The notes under the pieces: model-generated | Seen by the model: the letters and a program-made list of their open reading frames with translations, nothing else | Databases searched by the model: none | What the model was told of the DNA's origin: nothing | In this document: one piece after another, positions 35,469 through 44,238 of the stretch | Position numbering within the stretch: position 1 is the first letter of the stretch | Layout: the number at the start of each line of letters is the position of its first letter | Program-made: the position numbers and the translations under genes | From: Candidatus Aalborgicola bjergmarkensis | Lineage (GTDB): Bacteria; Pseudomonadota; Gammaproteobacteria; Burkholderiales; Burkholderiaceae_C | Assembly (NCBI GenBank): GCA_016708725.1 | Contig: JADJFE010000040.1 | Coordinates: 143,239-207,238, forward strand | Length of the DNA stretch: 64,000 nt | Direction: 5' to 3'

Positions 35469-36581
35469 ATGGCCAGTCCAACACAAGCTTCGCTACAAGC
35501 TCCGCCCGATCTCACGGAACTGCGTGCCCGGATTGACGCACTGGATCAGGATATTCTCTCCCTGCTCAACCAGCGTGCCTTGGTGGCTGAACAGGTTGGC
35601 GCGTTCAAACGTATGGAAGGGTCGGTTTTTTTCCGCCCCGACCGGGTTGCCCAAGTGATTGACAACGTGCAGCAGGCCAATCAGGGGCCGCTCAAAGCCG
35701 AGCACCTTGGAGCTATCTGGCGCGAAATCATGTCGGCTTGCCTGGCGCTGGAAGCACCACAGCGTGTAGCCTACCTCGGTCCATCGGGCACATTCAGCGA
35801 GGAAGCTGCACTACGGTATTTTGGTTCCAGCATGGGACGCCTGCCCTGCGGCAATTTTGATGAAGTGTTTCGCGCTGTTGCGTCAGATGCAGCCGATTTC
35901 GGCGTGGTCCCCATCGAAAACAGTACCGAAGGCGTGGTCACCCGATCACTCGATTTGTTATTGAATTCGCCCCTGCACATTGTGGGCGAAATCAGTTTGT
36001 TGGTGCGCCACAACCTGCTGCGCAGCACCCCTTCACTGGATGCTATTGAGGTGGTGCTGGCGCATCCCCAGGCGCTATCCCAATGCCAGCAATGGCTTAA
36101 TACCCATCTTCCTGCTGCCGAGCGCCGTGCTGTCGCGAGCAATGCCGAGGGCGCCCGTCTGGCTGCCAGCCACCCGGCCTGGGCCGGAATTGCCAGTGCG
36201 CGTGCTGCCACTGAATTTAGCCTGCACATTGCCGCCCATGCCATTCAGGATGATGCATTTAACCGCACCCGGTTTGTCGTGGTCTGCCTGCCAGGCACCA
36301 TGGCAGCGCAAACTGCAACCGGGAAAGACTGCATCAGCCTGGTGGTATCGGTCCCCAACCGGCCTGGCGCAGTGCACGACATGCTCACACCACTCAAGCG
36401 GCATGGTGTTTCCATGACACGGTTTGAATCGCGCCCGGCACGTTCAGGGCAGTGGGAATACTTCTTTTATATCGACTTGCAGGGTCACCCCTCGCAGCCC
36501 CATGTTGCGGCAGCGCTGGCAGACCTGCAGGGTTTGTGTGCCTTTTACAAGGTGCTGGGCACGTATCCGCTGGCCGAATAA
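35469..36581 (+). CDS. pheA: Bifunctional chorismate mutase/prephenate dehydratase
   Basis: A 370-residue P-protein for phenylalanine synthesis. Chorismate mutase domain (~17-95; ELRARIDALDQDILSLLNQR), prephenate dehydratase domain (~98-280; VAYLGPSGTFSEEAALRYFG, VPIENSTEGVVTRSLDLL, TRFVVV) and a C-terminal ACT regulatory domain (~290-365; SLVVSVPNRPGAVHDML, FESRPAR) for feedback inhibition by phenylalanine. The ATG at 35469 is preferred over TTG at 35460, which overlaps the gyrA stop. tyrA follows 27 bp downstream. Confidence 0.96.
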   Translation: MASPTQASLQAPPDLTELRARIDALDQDILSLLNQRALVAEQVGAFKRMEGSVFFRPDRVAQVIDNVQQANQGPLKAEHLGAIWREIMSACLALEAPQRVAYLGPSGTFSEEAALRYFGSSMGRLPCGNFDEVFRAVASDAADFGVVPIENSTEGVVTRSLDLLLNSPLHIVGEISLLVRHNLLRSTPSLDAIEVVLAHPQALSQCQQWLNTHLPAAERRAVASNAEGARLAASHPAWAGIASARAATEFSLHIAAHAIQDDAFNRTRFVVVCLPGTMAAQTATGKDCISLVVSVPNRPGAVHDMLTPLKRHGVSMTRFESRPARSGQWEYFFYIDLQGHPSQPHVAAALADLQGLCAFYKVLGTYPLAE

Positions 36582-36608
36582 CAGCATGAAACTACTTCAG
36601 GAAATCTT

Positions 36609-37484
36609 ATGTTTGAACAACTTGGTTTAATTGGCTGCGGTCTCATGGGGGGCTCGTTCGCGCTGGCGCTCAAGCGCGCGGGCTTGGTCAAGCGCGTCGT
36701 GGGTTACAGCAAGTCACCCAGCACAACGGAGCGGGCCCGCCAACTCGGTGTTATTGATGTCGAGGCGCCTTCTGCGTTGCTGGCGGTCTCGGGTGCCGAC
36801 ATTGTGCTGATTGCCGTACCTGTCGCCGCTACCGAAGCCACCTTCAAGTCGATCCGGCACCTGGTTTCCCCCACCATGTTGATCATGGATGTCGGCTCGA
36901 CCAAACGGGACGTGATTGACGCTGCCCGGCGCGCTTTGCGTGAACACATCGGCTCCTTTGTCCCGACGCATCCGATTGCTGGTCGTGAGGTTTCAGGTAT
37001 TGAATATGCCGATGCCGAGTTGTATGCAGGCCGCCAGGTTATCCTGACACCCATCGAGCGCACGTTCACGACCCAGTTGCAACAGGCCGTTGATGTCTGG
37101 ACGGCCCTGGGCTGCAAGGTACAACAAATGGCGCCCGAACAACACGATGCTGCGTTTGCTGCGGTTAGTCACCTGCCCCATCTGATTGCCTTTGCGCTGA
37201 TGAACAGCATCACAGGACAAGACCAGGGTAAAGAATATCTGTCGCTGGCGGGGCCAGGTTTTCGGGATTTCACCCGGATCGCAGCCAGCGAACCCAAGAT
37301 TTGGCGCGATATCCTGATTGCCAACCGCGAAGAGTTATTGCAACAGTCAAAAGTTTTTCAGCGCAGTCTGCATGCCCTGGAGTTGCTGATTTCTGGCAGC
37401 AATGCCGAAGCGCTGGAGGGGTTGCTGGAGCAAGCCAGCAGCACGCGCGCCAACTGGCGCATGACATCCAAACACAACGTCTGA
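36609..37484 (+). CDS. tyrA: Prephenate dehydrogenase
   Basis: A 291-residue NAD(P)-dependent enzyme for tyrosine synthesis. The N-terminal Rossmann motif is LGLIGCGLMGGSFALAL; MDVGSTKRDVI and THPIAGREVSGIEYAD are the family's catalytic segments, and HDAAFAAVSHLPHLIAFAL starts the helical dimerisation domain. It lies between pheA and the aroA-cmk fusion (12 bp gap), forming an aromatic amino acid unit with them. Confidence 0.96.
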   Translation: MFEQLGLIGCGLMGGSFALALKRAGLVKRVVGYSKSPSTTERARQLGVIDVEAPSALLAVSGADIVLIAVPVAATEATFKSIRHLVSPTMLIMDVGSTKRDVIDAARRALREHIGSFVPTHPIAGREVSGIEYADAELYAGRQVILTPIERTFTTQLQQAVDVWTALGCKVQQMAPEQHDAAFAAVSHLPHLIAFALMNSITGQDQGKEYLSLAGPGFRDFTRIAASEPKIWRDILIANREELLQQSKVFQRSLHALELLISGSNAEALEGLLEQASSTRANWRMTSKHNV

Positions 37485-37495
37485 AACAACGTCTG

Positions 37496-39517
37496 ATGTT
37501 CAGCACTGCATTTCTTGACATTCCCCCGCTGACCGGCGCTGCAGGAACGCTTGCCCTGCCAGGCTCCAAAAGCATTTCCAACCGCGTGTTACTGCTGGCG
37601 GCCTTGAGCGAAGGAAGCACAACGATTCATGACCTGCTGGACTCGGACGACACCTGCGTCATGCTTGATGCCTTGCGTGCCCTGGGTTGTGGCATCCACC
37701 AGGATGGCAGCAACAAGGTACGCATCGACGGACTGGGCACCAGCTTACCTGTTGCCCAGGCGCATCTGTTCCTGGGCAACGCCGGTACCGCCATGCGGCC
37801 CTTGACCGCTGCCCTGGCCCTCCTGGGGGGTGATTTTGAATTAAGCGGCGTGGCACGCATGCACGAGCGCCCCATCGGTGATCTGGTGGATGCCTTGCGC
37901 CAGATCGGTTGCCACATTGACTACCTTGGACAGGATGGCTTTCCCCCGCTGCACATAGGCAAGCCGGTACTGCAGCTTGCACAACCCATTCGCGTGCGTG
38001 GCGACGTATCCAGCCAGTTCCTGACCGCCTTGCTGCTGGCACTGCCCCTGGTGGCGCAACACGATATCGTGATCGAGGTGGTGGGCGAACTGATTTCGCG
38101 CCCCTACATCGCCATCACCTTGAATCTGCTGGCGCGCTTTGGCGTCCAGGTTCTGCGTCCCGAAGGGGCGGATTGCTGGCAACGCTTCACCATTCCCGCT
38201 GGCTGCAAGCTGCGCGCGCCGGGAAGCCTCCACGTGGAAGCGGATGCTTCTTCTGCTAGTTATTTTATAGCTGTTGCCGCTATTGCCACGGGGTCTACAG
38301 GCCAAAATGCCATTATTATCCAGGGAGTTGGCACCGACTCGATCCAGGGCGATATCCGCTTTGTGGATGCTGCACGGCTGATGGGTGCACAGGTGGATGG
38401 CGGACCGAACTGCTTGCAGGTTCGCCGTGGCGCCTGGCCGCTCAAAGCCATTGATCTGGACTGCAATCCCATTCCCGATGCTGCCATGACCCTGGCCGTC
38501 ATGGCGCTCTACGCCGATGGCACCAGCACCCTGCGCAATATCGCCAGTTGGCGCGTCAAGGAAACCGACCGCATTGCCGCCATGGCGACCGAGTTGCGCA
38601 AACTCGGTGCCCAGGTCGTCGAGGGCCACGACTTCATCCAGATCACACCACCGGCAACACCCGCCGACTGGCGCGCGGCCACGATACATACGTATGACGA
38701 CCATCGCATGGCCATGTGTTTTTCGCTGGCGGCCTTCAACCCGGCACACCTGCCCGTGCGCATTCTGGATCCCCGGTGTGTGGGCAAAACCTTCCCGGAT
38801 TATTTCGAAACCTTTTTTTCTGTAACCGCAACCAAACCTGCCACCATCCCGGTGATTTGTATCGACGGTCCCAGCGCATCCGGCAAAGGCACACTCGCAG
38901 CACGCCTGGCGCATAAGCTGGGCTACCACCTGCTGGATTCCGGTGCGCTCTACCGCATCAGCGCACTGGCTGCCATGCAGGCCGGGCTGGAGCCGGACGT
39001 AGACCATGAACAAGCCATTGCTGACCTGATAGCGCGCTTGCACATCCGCTTTGCGGGTGAGAATGTGTTGCTTGATGGCAACGATGTCAGCGAAGCCATT
39101 CGTAGCGAAGACGTGGGGAATAATGCCTCCAGAATATCCGCCCTGCCCTCGGTGCGCCATGCGTTGCTAGCGCTGCAACACAGTTTTTGCCAGCTTCCTG
39201 GGCTGGTTGCCGATGGGCGCGACATGGGAACAGTGATTTTTCCCGAGGCCACGCTCAAGGTGTTTCTCACCGCCAGTGCGGAAAAACGCGCGCAACGGCG
39301 CCATAAACAGCTGATTTCAAAAGGTATTTCCGCTACACTCGCCGATCTTCGCGCTGAATTGGAGGCCCGTGACGCAAGGGACATGTCCCGCGCAGTCGCA
39401 CCACTCAGAGCAGCGCAAGACGCCAGGCTGCTGGACAACTCGGATTTGTCGATTGAAGAATCGGTCGATCTGGTGTTGCACTGGTGGCAAGAAAAACAGC
39501 CATTTCCGGCTGTCTAG
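37496..39517 (+). CDS. aroA-cmk: Fused EPSP synthase/cytidylate kinase
   Basis: One 673-residue chain joins two enzymes. Residues ~1-440 are 5-enolpyruvylshikimate-3-phosphate synthase (PGSKSISNRVLLLAALSEG, GNAGTAMRPLTAAL, RMHERPIGDLVDAL, NPIPDAAMTLAVMAL, WRVKETDRIAAMATELRKLG, YDDHRMAMC), the shikimate-pathway step. Residues ~450-673 are CMP kinase (P-loop GPSASGKGT, LDSGALYR, DGRDMGTVIFPEA). The two genes are neighbours in many proteobacteria; fusion is found in Comamonadaceae annotations. Inside the aroA part, 38261-38308 looks like a fragment of the local palindromic repeat, giving a slightly longer SYFIAVAAIATGSTGQNA loop. Confidence 0.95.
   Translation: MFSTAFLDIPPLTGAAGTLALPGSKSISNRVLLLAALSEGSTTIHDLLDSDDTCVMLDALRALGCGIHQDGSNKVRIDGLGTSLPVAQAHLFLGNAGTAMRPLTAALALLGGDFELSGVARMHERPIGDLVDALRQIGCHIDYLGQDGFPPLHIGKPVLQLAQPIRVRGDVSSQFLTALLLALPLVAQHDIVIEVVGELISRPYIAITLNLLARFGVQVLRPEGADCWQRFTIPAGCKLRAPGSLHVEADASSASYFIAVAAIATGSTGQNAIIIQGVGTDSIQGDIRFVDAARLMGAQVDGGPNCLQVRRGAWPLKAIDLDCNPIPDAAMTLAVMALYADGTSTLRNIASWRVKETDRIAAMATELRKLGAQVVEGHDFIQITPPATPADWRAATIHTYDDHRMAMCFSLAAFNPAHLPVRILDPRCVGKTFPDYFETFFSVTATKPATIPVICIDGPSASGKGTLAARLAHKLGYHLLDSGALYRISALAAMQAGLEPDVDHEQAIADLIARLHIRFAGENVLLDGNDVSEAIRSEDVGNNASRISALPSVRHALLALQHSFCQLPGLVADGRDMGTVIFPEATLKVFLTASAEKRAQRRHKQLISKGISATLADLRAELEARDARDMSRAVAPLRAAQDARLLDNSDLSIEESVDLVLHWWQEKQPFPAV
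38261..38308. repeat. Palindromic-repeat-like segment inside aroA
   Basis: The stretch tattttatagctgttgccgc...tctacaggccaaaat matches the left arm of the local element family (catagctg-cccgc...tacagcc-ga). It is in frame and lies just after the conserved SSASYF motif. By recall of E. coli AroA the loop is a few residues longer here. Chance resemblance cannot be excluded. Confidence 0.45.
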
Positions 39518-39615
39518 GTCCACACCCCCTTTCGTGGTTTTCCGAACGCGCCAACAGCATGTAGGTGTGTATAGGTTTCCAGGTATCAGGTGGTGTGTGG
39601 TTCGCAACGTAAACC

Positions 39616-39655
39616 CGCGGATTGATCCGCGTATTAACCTGCGGCACATGCCGCA
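39616..39655 (+). promoter_or_regulatory. Tandem hairpins in the rpsA leader
   Basis: Two perfect stem-loops stand in series just before rpsA: cgcggat-tg-atccgcg (39616-39631) and tgcggc-acat-gccgca (39640-39655). The start codon is 9 bases after the second, and no Shine-Dalgarno is visible between. E. coli rpsA also lacks a canonical Shine-Dalgarno and is autoregulated by S1 binding to leader hairpins, so a similar control is likely. Confidence 0.6.
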
Positions 39656-39664
39656 TACAACGCA

Positions 39665-41350
39665 ATGTCAGAATCTTTTGCAGACCTGTTTGAAGAGTCA
39701 CAAAAACGCTCCGAAACCCGTATTGGTGAAGTTGTTACCGCCGAAGTTGTGCGCATCGAGCACAATTTTGTCGTCGTTAACGCTGGCCTCAAATCCGAGG
39801 CTTACGTCCCGCTGTCCGAGTTCAAGAGCGACAAGGGTGAAATTGAGGTTCAAGTAGGTGAATTCGTCTCGGTGGCCATTGTGGCCATGGAAAATGGCTA
39901 TGGCGACACCATCGTCAGCCGCGACACCGCCAAGCGCCTGGCTTCGTGGATGTCGCTGGAAAAATCGCTCGAATCCGGCGAATTTGTCACAGGAACCACC
40001 AACGGCAAGGTCAAGGGCGGCCTGACCGTGCTGGTCAATGGCATCCGTGCTTTTCTGCCAGGTTCGCTGGTCGATACACGTCCCACCAAGGACCTGTCTC
40101 CCTACGAAAACAAGACCCTGGAGTTCAAGGTCATCAAGCTCGACCGCAAACGCAACAACGTGGTGCTGTCTCGCCGCGCCGTGGTCGAAGCCTCGATGGG
40201 CGAAGAGCGTGCCAAGCTGATGCAAACGCTCAAGGAAGGCTCCATCGTGCACGGTGTGGTCAAGAACATCACCGAATACGGCGCATTCGTGGACCTCGGT
40301 GGCATTGACGGTTTGCTGCACATCACCGACATGGCCTGGCGCCGTGTGCGCCACCCGTCCGAAGTGGTGGTTGCCGGGCAGGAAATCACTGCCAAGATTC
40401 TCAAGTTCGACACCGACAAGAACCGCGTTTCCTTAGGGCTGAAGCAAATGGGCGACGATCCCTGGATGGGCGTCAACCGCCGCTATCCGCAAGGCACACG
40501 TATGTTTGGCAAGATCACCAACATTGCCGATTACGGCGCGTTCGTGGAACTCGAACCCGGCATCGAAGGTCTGGTACACGTCTCTGAAATGGACTGGACC
40601 AACAAGAACGTGGCCCCTTCCAAGGTCGTGGCCCTGGGCGACGAAGTGGAAGTCATGGTGCTGGAGATCGACGAGGACAAGCGCCGTATCTCGCTGGGCA
40701 TGAAGCAATGCAAGCCCAACCCCTGGCAGGAATTTGCCCAGAATACCCGGCGCGGTGACCGCGTGAAGGGTCCGATCAAGTCCATTACCGACTTTGGCGT
40801 GTTCGTGGGTCTGGCTGCCGGTATTGATGGCCTGGTGCACCTCTCCGATCTGTCCTGGAACGAAACCGGCGAAGCAGCCGTGCGCGAATTCAAGAAGGGC
40901 CAGGAAGTCGAAGCCATCGTGTTGGCTGTGGACGTGGACCGCGAGCGCATTTCCTTGGGCATCAAACAGCTGGATTCTGATCCGTTCACCACCTTTGTAT
41001 CGCTCAATGACAAAGGCCAGGTCGTCACGGGCAAGGTCAAGTCGGTGGACCCCAAGGGTGCCGAGATCGACCTGGGATCGGATGTCATCGGCTACCTGCG
41101 TGCTTCGGAAATCAGCCGTGACCGCGTGGAAGACGCGCGCAACGTGCTCAAGGAAGGCGATGAAGTCACGGCAGTCGTGACTAACGTAGACCGCAAGACC
41201 CGCAACATCCAGCTCTCGATCAAGGCCAAGGATGCTGCCGACCAAAACGAGGCCATGGCGAACCTGAACCAGCAAGCGTCTCGTGAAAGTGCTGGAACGA
41301 CCAGCCTGGGCGCTTTGCTGCGCGCCAAGCTCGACACCTCGGATCGTTGA
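39665..41350 (+). CDS. rpsA: 30S ribosomal protein S1
   Basis: A 561-residue protein of six S1 RNA-binding repeats (for example ITEYGAFVDLGGIDGLLHIT, then IADYGAFVELEPGIEGLVHV and ITDFGVFVGLAAGIDGLVHL). It brings mRNA to the 30S subunit. The order aroA/cmk-rpsA-ihfB is conserved in proteobacteria. The 147-bp leader has two hairpins and no clear Shine-Dalgarno, consistent with autoregulation. A rho-independent terminator follows at 41388-41441. Confidence 0.97.
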   Translation: MSESFADLFEESQKRSETRIGEVVTAEVVRIEHNFVVVNAGLKSEAYVPLSEFKSDKGEIEVQVGEFVSVAIVAMENGYGDTIVSRDTAKRLASWMSLEKSLESGEFVTGTTNGKVKGGLTVLVNGIRAFLPGSLVDTRPTKDLSPYENKTLEFKVIKLDRKRNNVVLSRRAVVEASMGEERAKLMQTLKEGSIVHGVVKNITEYGAFVDLGGIDGLLHITDMAWRRVRHPSEVVVAGQEITAKILKFDTDKNRVSLGLKQMGDDPWMGVNRRYPQGTRMFGKITNIADYGAFVELEPGIEGLVHVSEMDWTNKNVAPSKVVALGDEVEVMVLEIDEDKRRISLGMKQCKPNPWQEFAQNTRRGDRVKGPIKSITDFGVFVGLAAGIDGLVHLSDLSWNETGEAAVREFKKGQEVEAIVLAVDVDRERISLGIKQLDSDPFTTFVSLNDKGQVVTGKVKSVDPKGAEIDLGSDVIGYLRASEISRDRVEDARNVLKEGDEVTAVVTNVDRKTRNIQLSIKAKDAADQNEAMANLNQQASRESAGTTSLGALLRAKLDTSDR

Positions 41351-41387
41351 TCTTTTCGAAGACCGCAACCCGGCAGAGCGTTGCGGA

Positions 41388-41441
41388 ATCGGTCAGTCGG
41401 CCGCCATCATGATGGGGTAGCCAGCTGACCGATCCTGTTTT
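41388..41441 (+). terminator. Rho-independent terminator after rpsA
   Basis: A 9-bp perfect stem (atcggtcag...ctgaccgat) with a 28-base loop that itself contains a short catcatgatg palindrome, followed by cctgttttt. It separates rpsA from ihfB, whose ATG is 17 bases further on. Confidence 0.8.
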
Positions 41442-41457
41442 TCCATGAGGCCGCACC

Positions 41458-41781
41458 ATGACCCGATCTGATCTAGTTGAAGAGTTGGCTTGCCGTTTTA
41501 GCCAAATTTCGCAAAAGGATGCTGAACATGCCGTCAAGCTTATCCTCGATGCCATGAACGATGCCCTGGTAGCGGGACAGCGCATTGAAATTCGCGGGTT
41601 TGGCAGCTTTTCTGTCAACCAGCGCCCGGCGCGCATGGGGCGCAACCCGCGCAGCGGGGAAAGTGTGGCGATTCCAGAGCGGCGTGTACTGCACTTCAAA
41701 CCTGGCAAAGCCCTGCGTGAATCCGTGGACCAGGATAGCCCTGCGTCGTTTTCGTCGGTTTCGGATACTCCCGCTGTCTGA
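41458..41781 (+). CDS. ihfB: Integration host factor subunit beta
   Basis: A 107-residue DNA-bending protein of the HU/IHF family. N-terminal helices MTRSDLVEELACRF and AEHAVKLILDAMNDAL, then the beta-arm GFGSFSVNQRPARMGRNPRS with the conserved Pro that intercalates DNA, and VHFKPGK-type end (LHFKPGKALRE). The last ~12 residues are a Ser-rich tail. Position after rpsA identifies it as the beta subunit. Confidence 0.96.
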   Translation: MTRSDLVEELACRFSQISQKDAEHAVKLILDAMNDALVAGQRIEIRGFGSFSVNQRPARMGRNPRSGESVAIPERRVLHFKPGKALRESVDQDSPASFSSVSDTPAV

Positions 41782-41798
41782 TTAATTATTTGGCAGTA

Positions 41799-42110
41799 AT
41801 GAAACACCTTGCCAGGTTCGCAAAGTGGATGCTCAAAGCAGCCATTTTCTTTACGCTGTTCGCCTTTGCGCTGAACAACCAGCACGATGTCACCGTGCAT
41901 TTTTTCTTTGGCCGTCAATGGACTGCACCTTTGGTACTGGTGGTGTTGAGTGCATTTGCCATCGGTCTGGTAATTGGTGTTCTGGGCATGGTGCCACGCT
42001 GGTGGCAACACCGACGCACTGCGGTACTGGCGCGCAAGGCCGCGACCACTACGGCTGCTGCCCTGGAACCTGAAAAGCCACCTGCGCCACCACCTTTGTA
42101 TGGAATTTGA
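41799..42110 (+). CDS. lapA: LapA-domain inner-membrane protein
   Basis: A 103-residue protein with two transmembrane helices (FFTLFAFALNNQ region and LVLVVLSAFAIGLVIGVLGM) and a short cytoplasmic Pro/Ala tail. LapA works with LapB in balancing lipopolysaccharide assembly. ATG at 41799 is chosen; a TTG three codons earlier is an alternative. Its end overlaps lapB by 11 bp. Confidence 0.9.
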   Translation: MKHLARFAKWMLKAAIFFTLFAFALNNQHDVTVHFFFGRQWTAPLVLVVLSAFAIGLVIGVLGMVPRWWQHRRTAVLARKAATTTAAALEPEKPPAPPPLYGI

Positions 42111-43266
42111 TCCGGGTTCTATTCTTCTCGGGCTTCTCGGGTTGCCATTGGCTTTTGTACTGGGCTGGATAGCCTCGCGTTTTGATGTGCGCCAATTACG
42201 CATGGAAAACCACCAGGCTCCCAAGGCTTACTTCAAGGGGCTGAATTTCCTGCTCAACGAACAACAGGACCAGGCCATTGATGCTTTCATCGAGGCGGTA
42301 CAAAGCGACCCGGACACCTCCGAACTCCATTTCGCGCTTGGCAACCTGTTTCGCCGCCGGGGCGAATACGAGCGCGCAGTGCGCGTACACCAGCACCTGC
42401 TGTCGCGCGGTGACCTGAGCCTGGATGACCGGCACCGGGCGCAGCATGCGCTGGCGCTGGACTTTCTCAAGGCCGGTTTGCTCGACCGCGCCGAGGAGGC
42501 TTTGCTCAAGCTCGAAGGAACCCGTTTTGAAACGCAGGCGCTGCTGGCGCTGCTAGCCAATTACGAACGCTCGCGTGATTGGGAAAACGCGGCACAGATC
42601 GCACGCAAGCTCGAATCCAGCGGCCAGGGCAGTTTTAAAGGGCGTCTGGCGCATTACTTATGTGAGCAAGCAGCAAGCTGCGTGGCAGCAGGTGATGTGC
42701 ACCAGGCGCAAACCCATCTGATCCAGGCGGTGCAAACGGCTCCCGATACACCCAGGCCGCGCATTGATCTGGCCCGGCTGCAAAATCACACAGGCCAGGC
42801 AGCACAGGCATGCGAAACCTTGACCCAGGCACTGCTGGCCGCACCACTGGCTATTGGATTGATTGCCCCCCTGCTGGCACAGTACGCCATAACATCCCGG
42901 CAAGGTGCCACCACACTGGAGCGCCTGAAAATGATCTATGGTCAGGAACCTTCACTGGACGTACTCGATGCCATCGTGGCATTGGAGGCAGCCAGTGGCG
43001 CCCCCAGTGCCAGTGCGCGCGAATGGTATGCCAGGCATCTGGAAAAAGAGCCATCTCTGGTGGCCGCTGCCAAATGGATCTCCGGTGAAAAGCTCGAACA
43101 CGAAGAGTTTCACCCAAGCGTGCAACGTGCCCTGGACCACGCTGTCAAGCCACTCACGCGCTACCGCTGCGCCGCTTGTGGCTTTGAAGCCAAACAGCAT
43201 TTCTGGCAATGCCCTGGCTGTCAGGCCTGGGACAGCTATCCTGCGCGGCGGGTAGAAGAGTTGTGA
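42100..43266 (+). CDS. lapB: Lipopolysaccharide assembly protein LapB
   Basis: A 388-residue protein (YciM type): one N-terminal membrane helix (SILLGLLGLPLAFVLGWIAS), a series of TPR repeats (GLNFLLNEQQDQAIDAFIEA onward) and a C-terminal rubredoxin-like metal site with two CxxC pairs (RCAACGF, CPGCQAW). It presents LpxC to FtsH for degradation and so limits lipid A synthesis. It follows lapA by overlap and precedes the heptose genes, a coherent LPS cluster. Confidence 0.94.
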   Translation: MEFDPGSILLGLLGLPLAFVLGWIASRFDVRQLRMENHQAPKAYFKGLNFLLNEQQDQAIDAFIEAVQSDPDTSELHFALGNLFRRRGEYERAVRVHQHLLSRGDLSLDDRHRAQHALALDFLKAGLLDRAEEALLKLEGTRFETQALLALLANYERSRDWENAAQIARKLESSGQGSFKGRLAHYLCEQAASCVAAGDVHQAQTHLIQAVQTAPDTPRPRIDLARLQNHTGQAAQACETLTQALLAAPLAIGLIAPLLAQYAITSRQGATTLERLKMIYGQEPSLDVLDAIVALEAASGAPSASAREWYARHLEKEPSLVAAAKWISGEKLEHEEFHPSVQRALDHAVKPLTRYRCAACGFEAKQHFWQCPGCQAWDSYPARRVEEL

Positions 43267-43284
43267 AAGAGTTATGAAAGCGTT

Positions 43285-44238
43285 ATGAACCATACAACAA
43301 CACAACCCCTGACAATCCCCCGCGCGCAAATGACCAGCGCGCACGTTCTGGTCGTCGGCGATGTGATGCTGGACCGCTACTGGTACGGCGCGGTAGACCG
43401 CATCTCGCCCGAAGCGCCGGTTCCGGTGGTGCGCATCAACCGCGAGGAAGAGCGCGCCGGTGGTGCTGCCAACGTGGCCTATAACGTCGTCACCCTGGGG
43501 GCGCAAGCTTCGCTGTTAAGCGTGGTAGGTGAGGACGAAGCCAGCCACACGCTGCAAGGGCTGGTCGCAAAAACCGGGATTCATACCCATTTCGGACGCG
43601 ATGCCGACCTTAAAACCACCGTCAAGCTGCGGGTGATCGGGCGCCAGCAACAATTGTTGCGCCTTGACTTTGAAAACACCCCCAAAAACGAGCTGCTGGC
43701 CTCACAAACCAGCACTTTTGAGCGCTTGTTGCCGCAGCATGGTGCGGTGTTGTTTTCGGACTATGGAAAAGGCGGTCTGGCACACATTACCGACATGATC
43801 GCGCATGCGCGTAGCGCTGCCAAACCCATCCTGGTCGATCCCAAGGGCAGCGACTACACACGCTACAAAAACGCCAGCATCATCACACCTAACCGCCTTG
43901 AATTGCAGCAAGTCATCGGCTCCTGGTCGGATGAAGACACCTTGCGCACCCGTGCGCAGCAATTGCGTGCGCAATTGAATCTGGATGCCATTTTGCTCAC
44001 GCGCAGCGAAGAAGGTATGACCCTGTTCGATTCCCAGGGTGATTTACACGTCAGTGCACAGGCGCGCGAAGTGTTCGATGTCACCGGCGCAGGCGACACG
44101 GTTATTGCCACCATGGCCGCGCTGGTGGCCGCTGGCGTTTCGTTGCGCGCCGCCCTCCCCCTTGCCAATCGTGCCGGTGGTCTGGTCGTCGGAAAATTTG
44201 GCACGGCAACTGTATCGTATGAGGAGTTATTTCCATGA
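43285..44238 (+). CDS. rfaE1: D-glycero-beta-D-manno-heptose-7-phosphate kinase
   Basis: A 317-residue ribokinase-family enzyme that adds the 1-phosphate in ADP-heptose synthesis for the LPS core. Motifs: VLVVGDVMLDRYWYG, RISPEAPVPVV, AGGAANVAYNV, LLFSDYGKG-type segment and the anion hole/catalytic DVTGAGDTVIATMAA. Only the kinase domain is present; the adenylyltransferase half of E. coli HldE is absent here and must be encoded elsewhere. It overlaps rfaD by ATGA. Confidence 0.94.
   Translation: MNHTTTQPLTIPRAQMTSAHVLVVGDVMLDRYWYGAVDRISPEAPVPVVRINREEERAGGAANVAYNVVTLGAQASLLSVVGEDEASHTLQGLVAKTGIHTHFGRDADLKTTVKLRVIGRQQQLLRLDFENTPKNELLASQTSTFERLLPQHGAVLFSDYGKGGLAHITDMIAHARSAAKPILVDPKGSDYTRYKNASIITPNRLELQQVIGSWSDEDTLRTRAQQLRAQLNLDAILLTRSEEGMTLFDSQGDLHVSAQAREVFDVTGAGDTVIATMAALVAAGVSLRAALPLANRAGGLVVGKFGTATVSYEELFP

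Noticed and set aside
37841..39160. 439-codon minus-strand frame over aroA-cmk
   Set aside because: Antisense shadow; residues show no family pattern and the plus-strand fusion is unmistakable.
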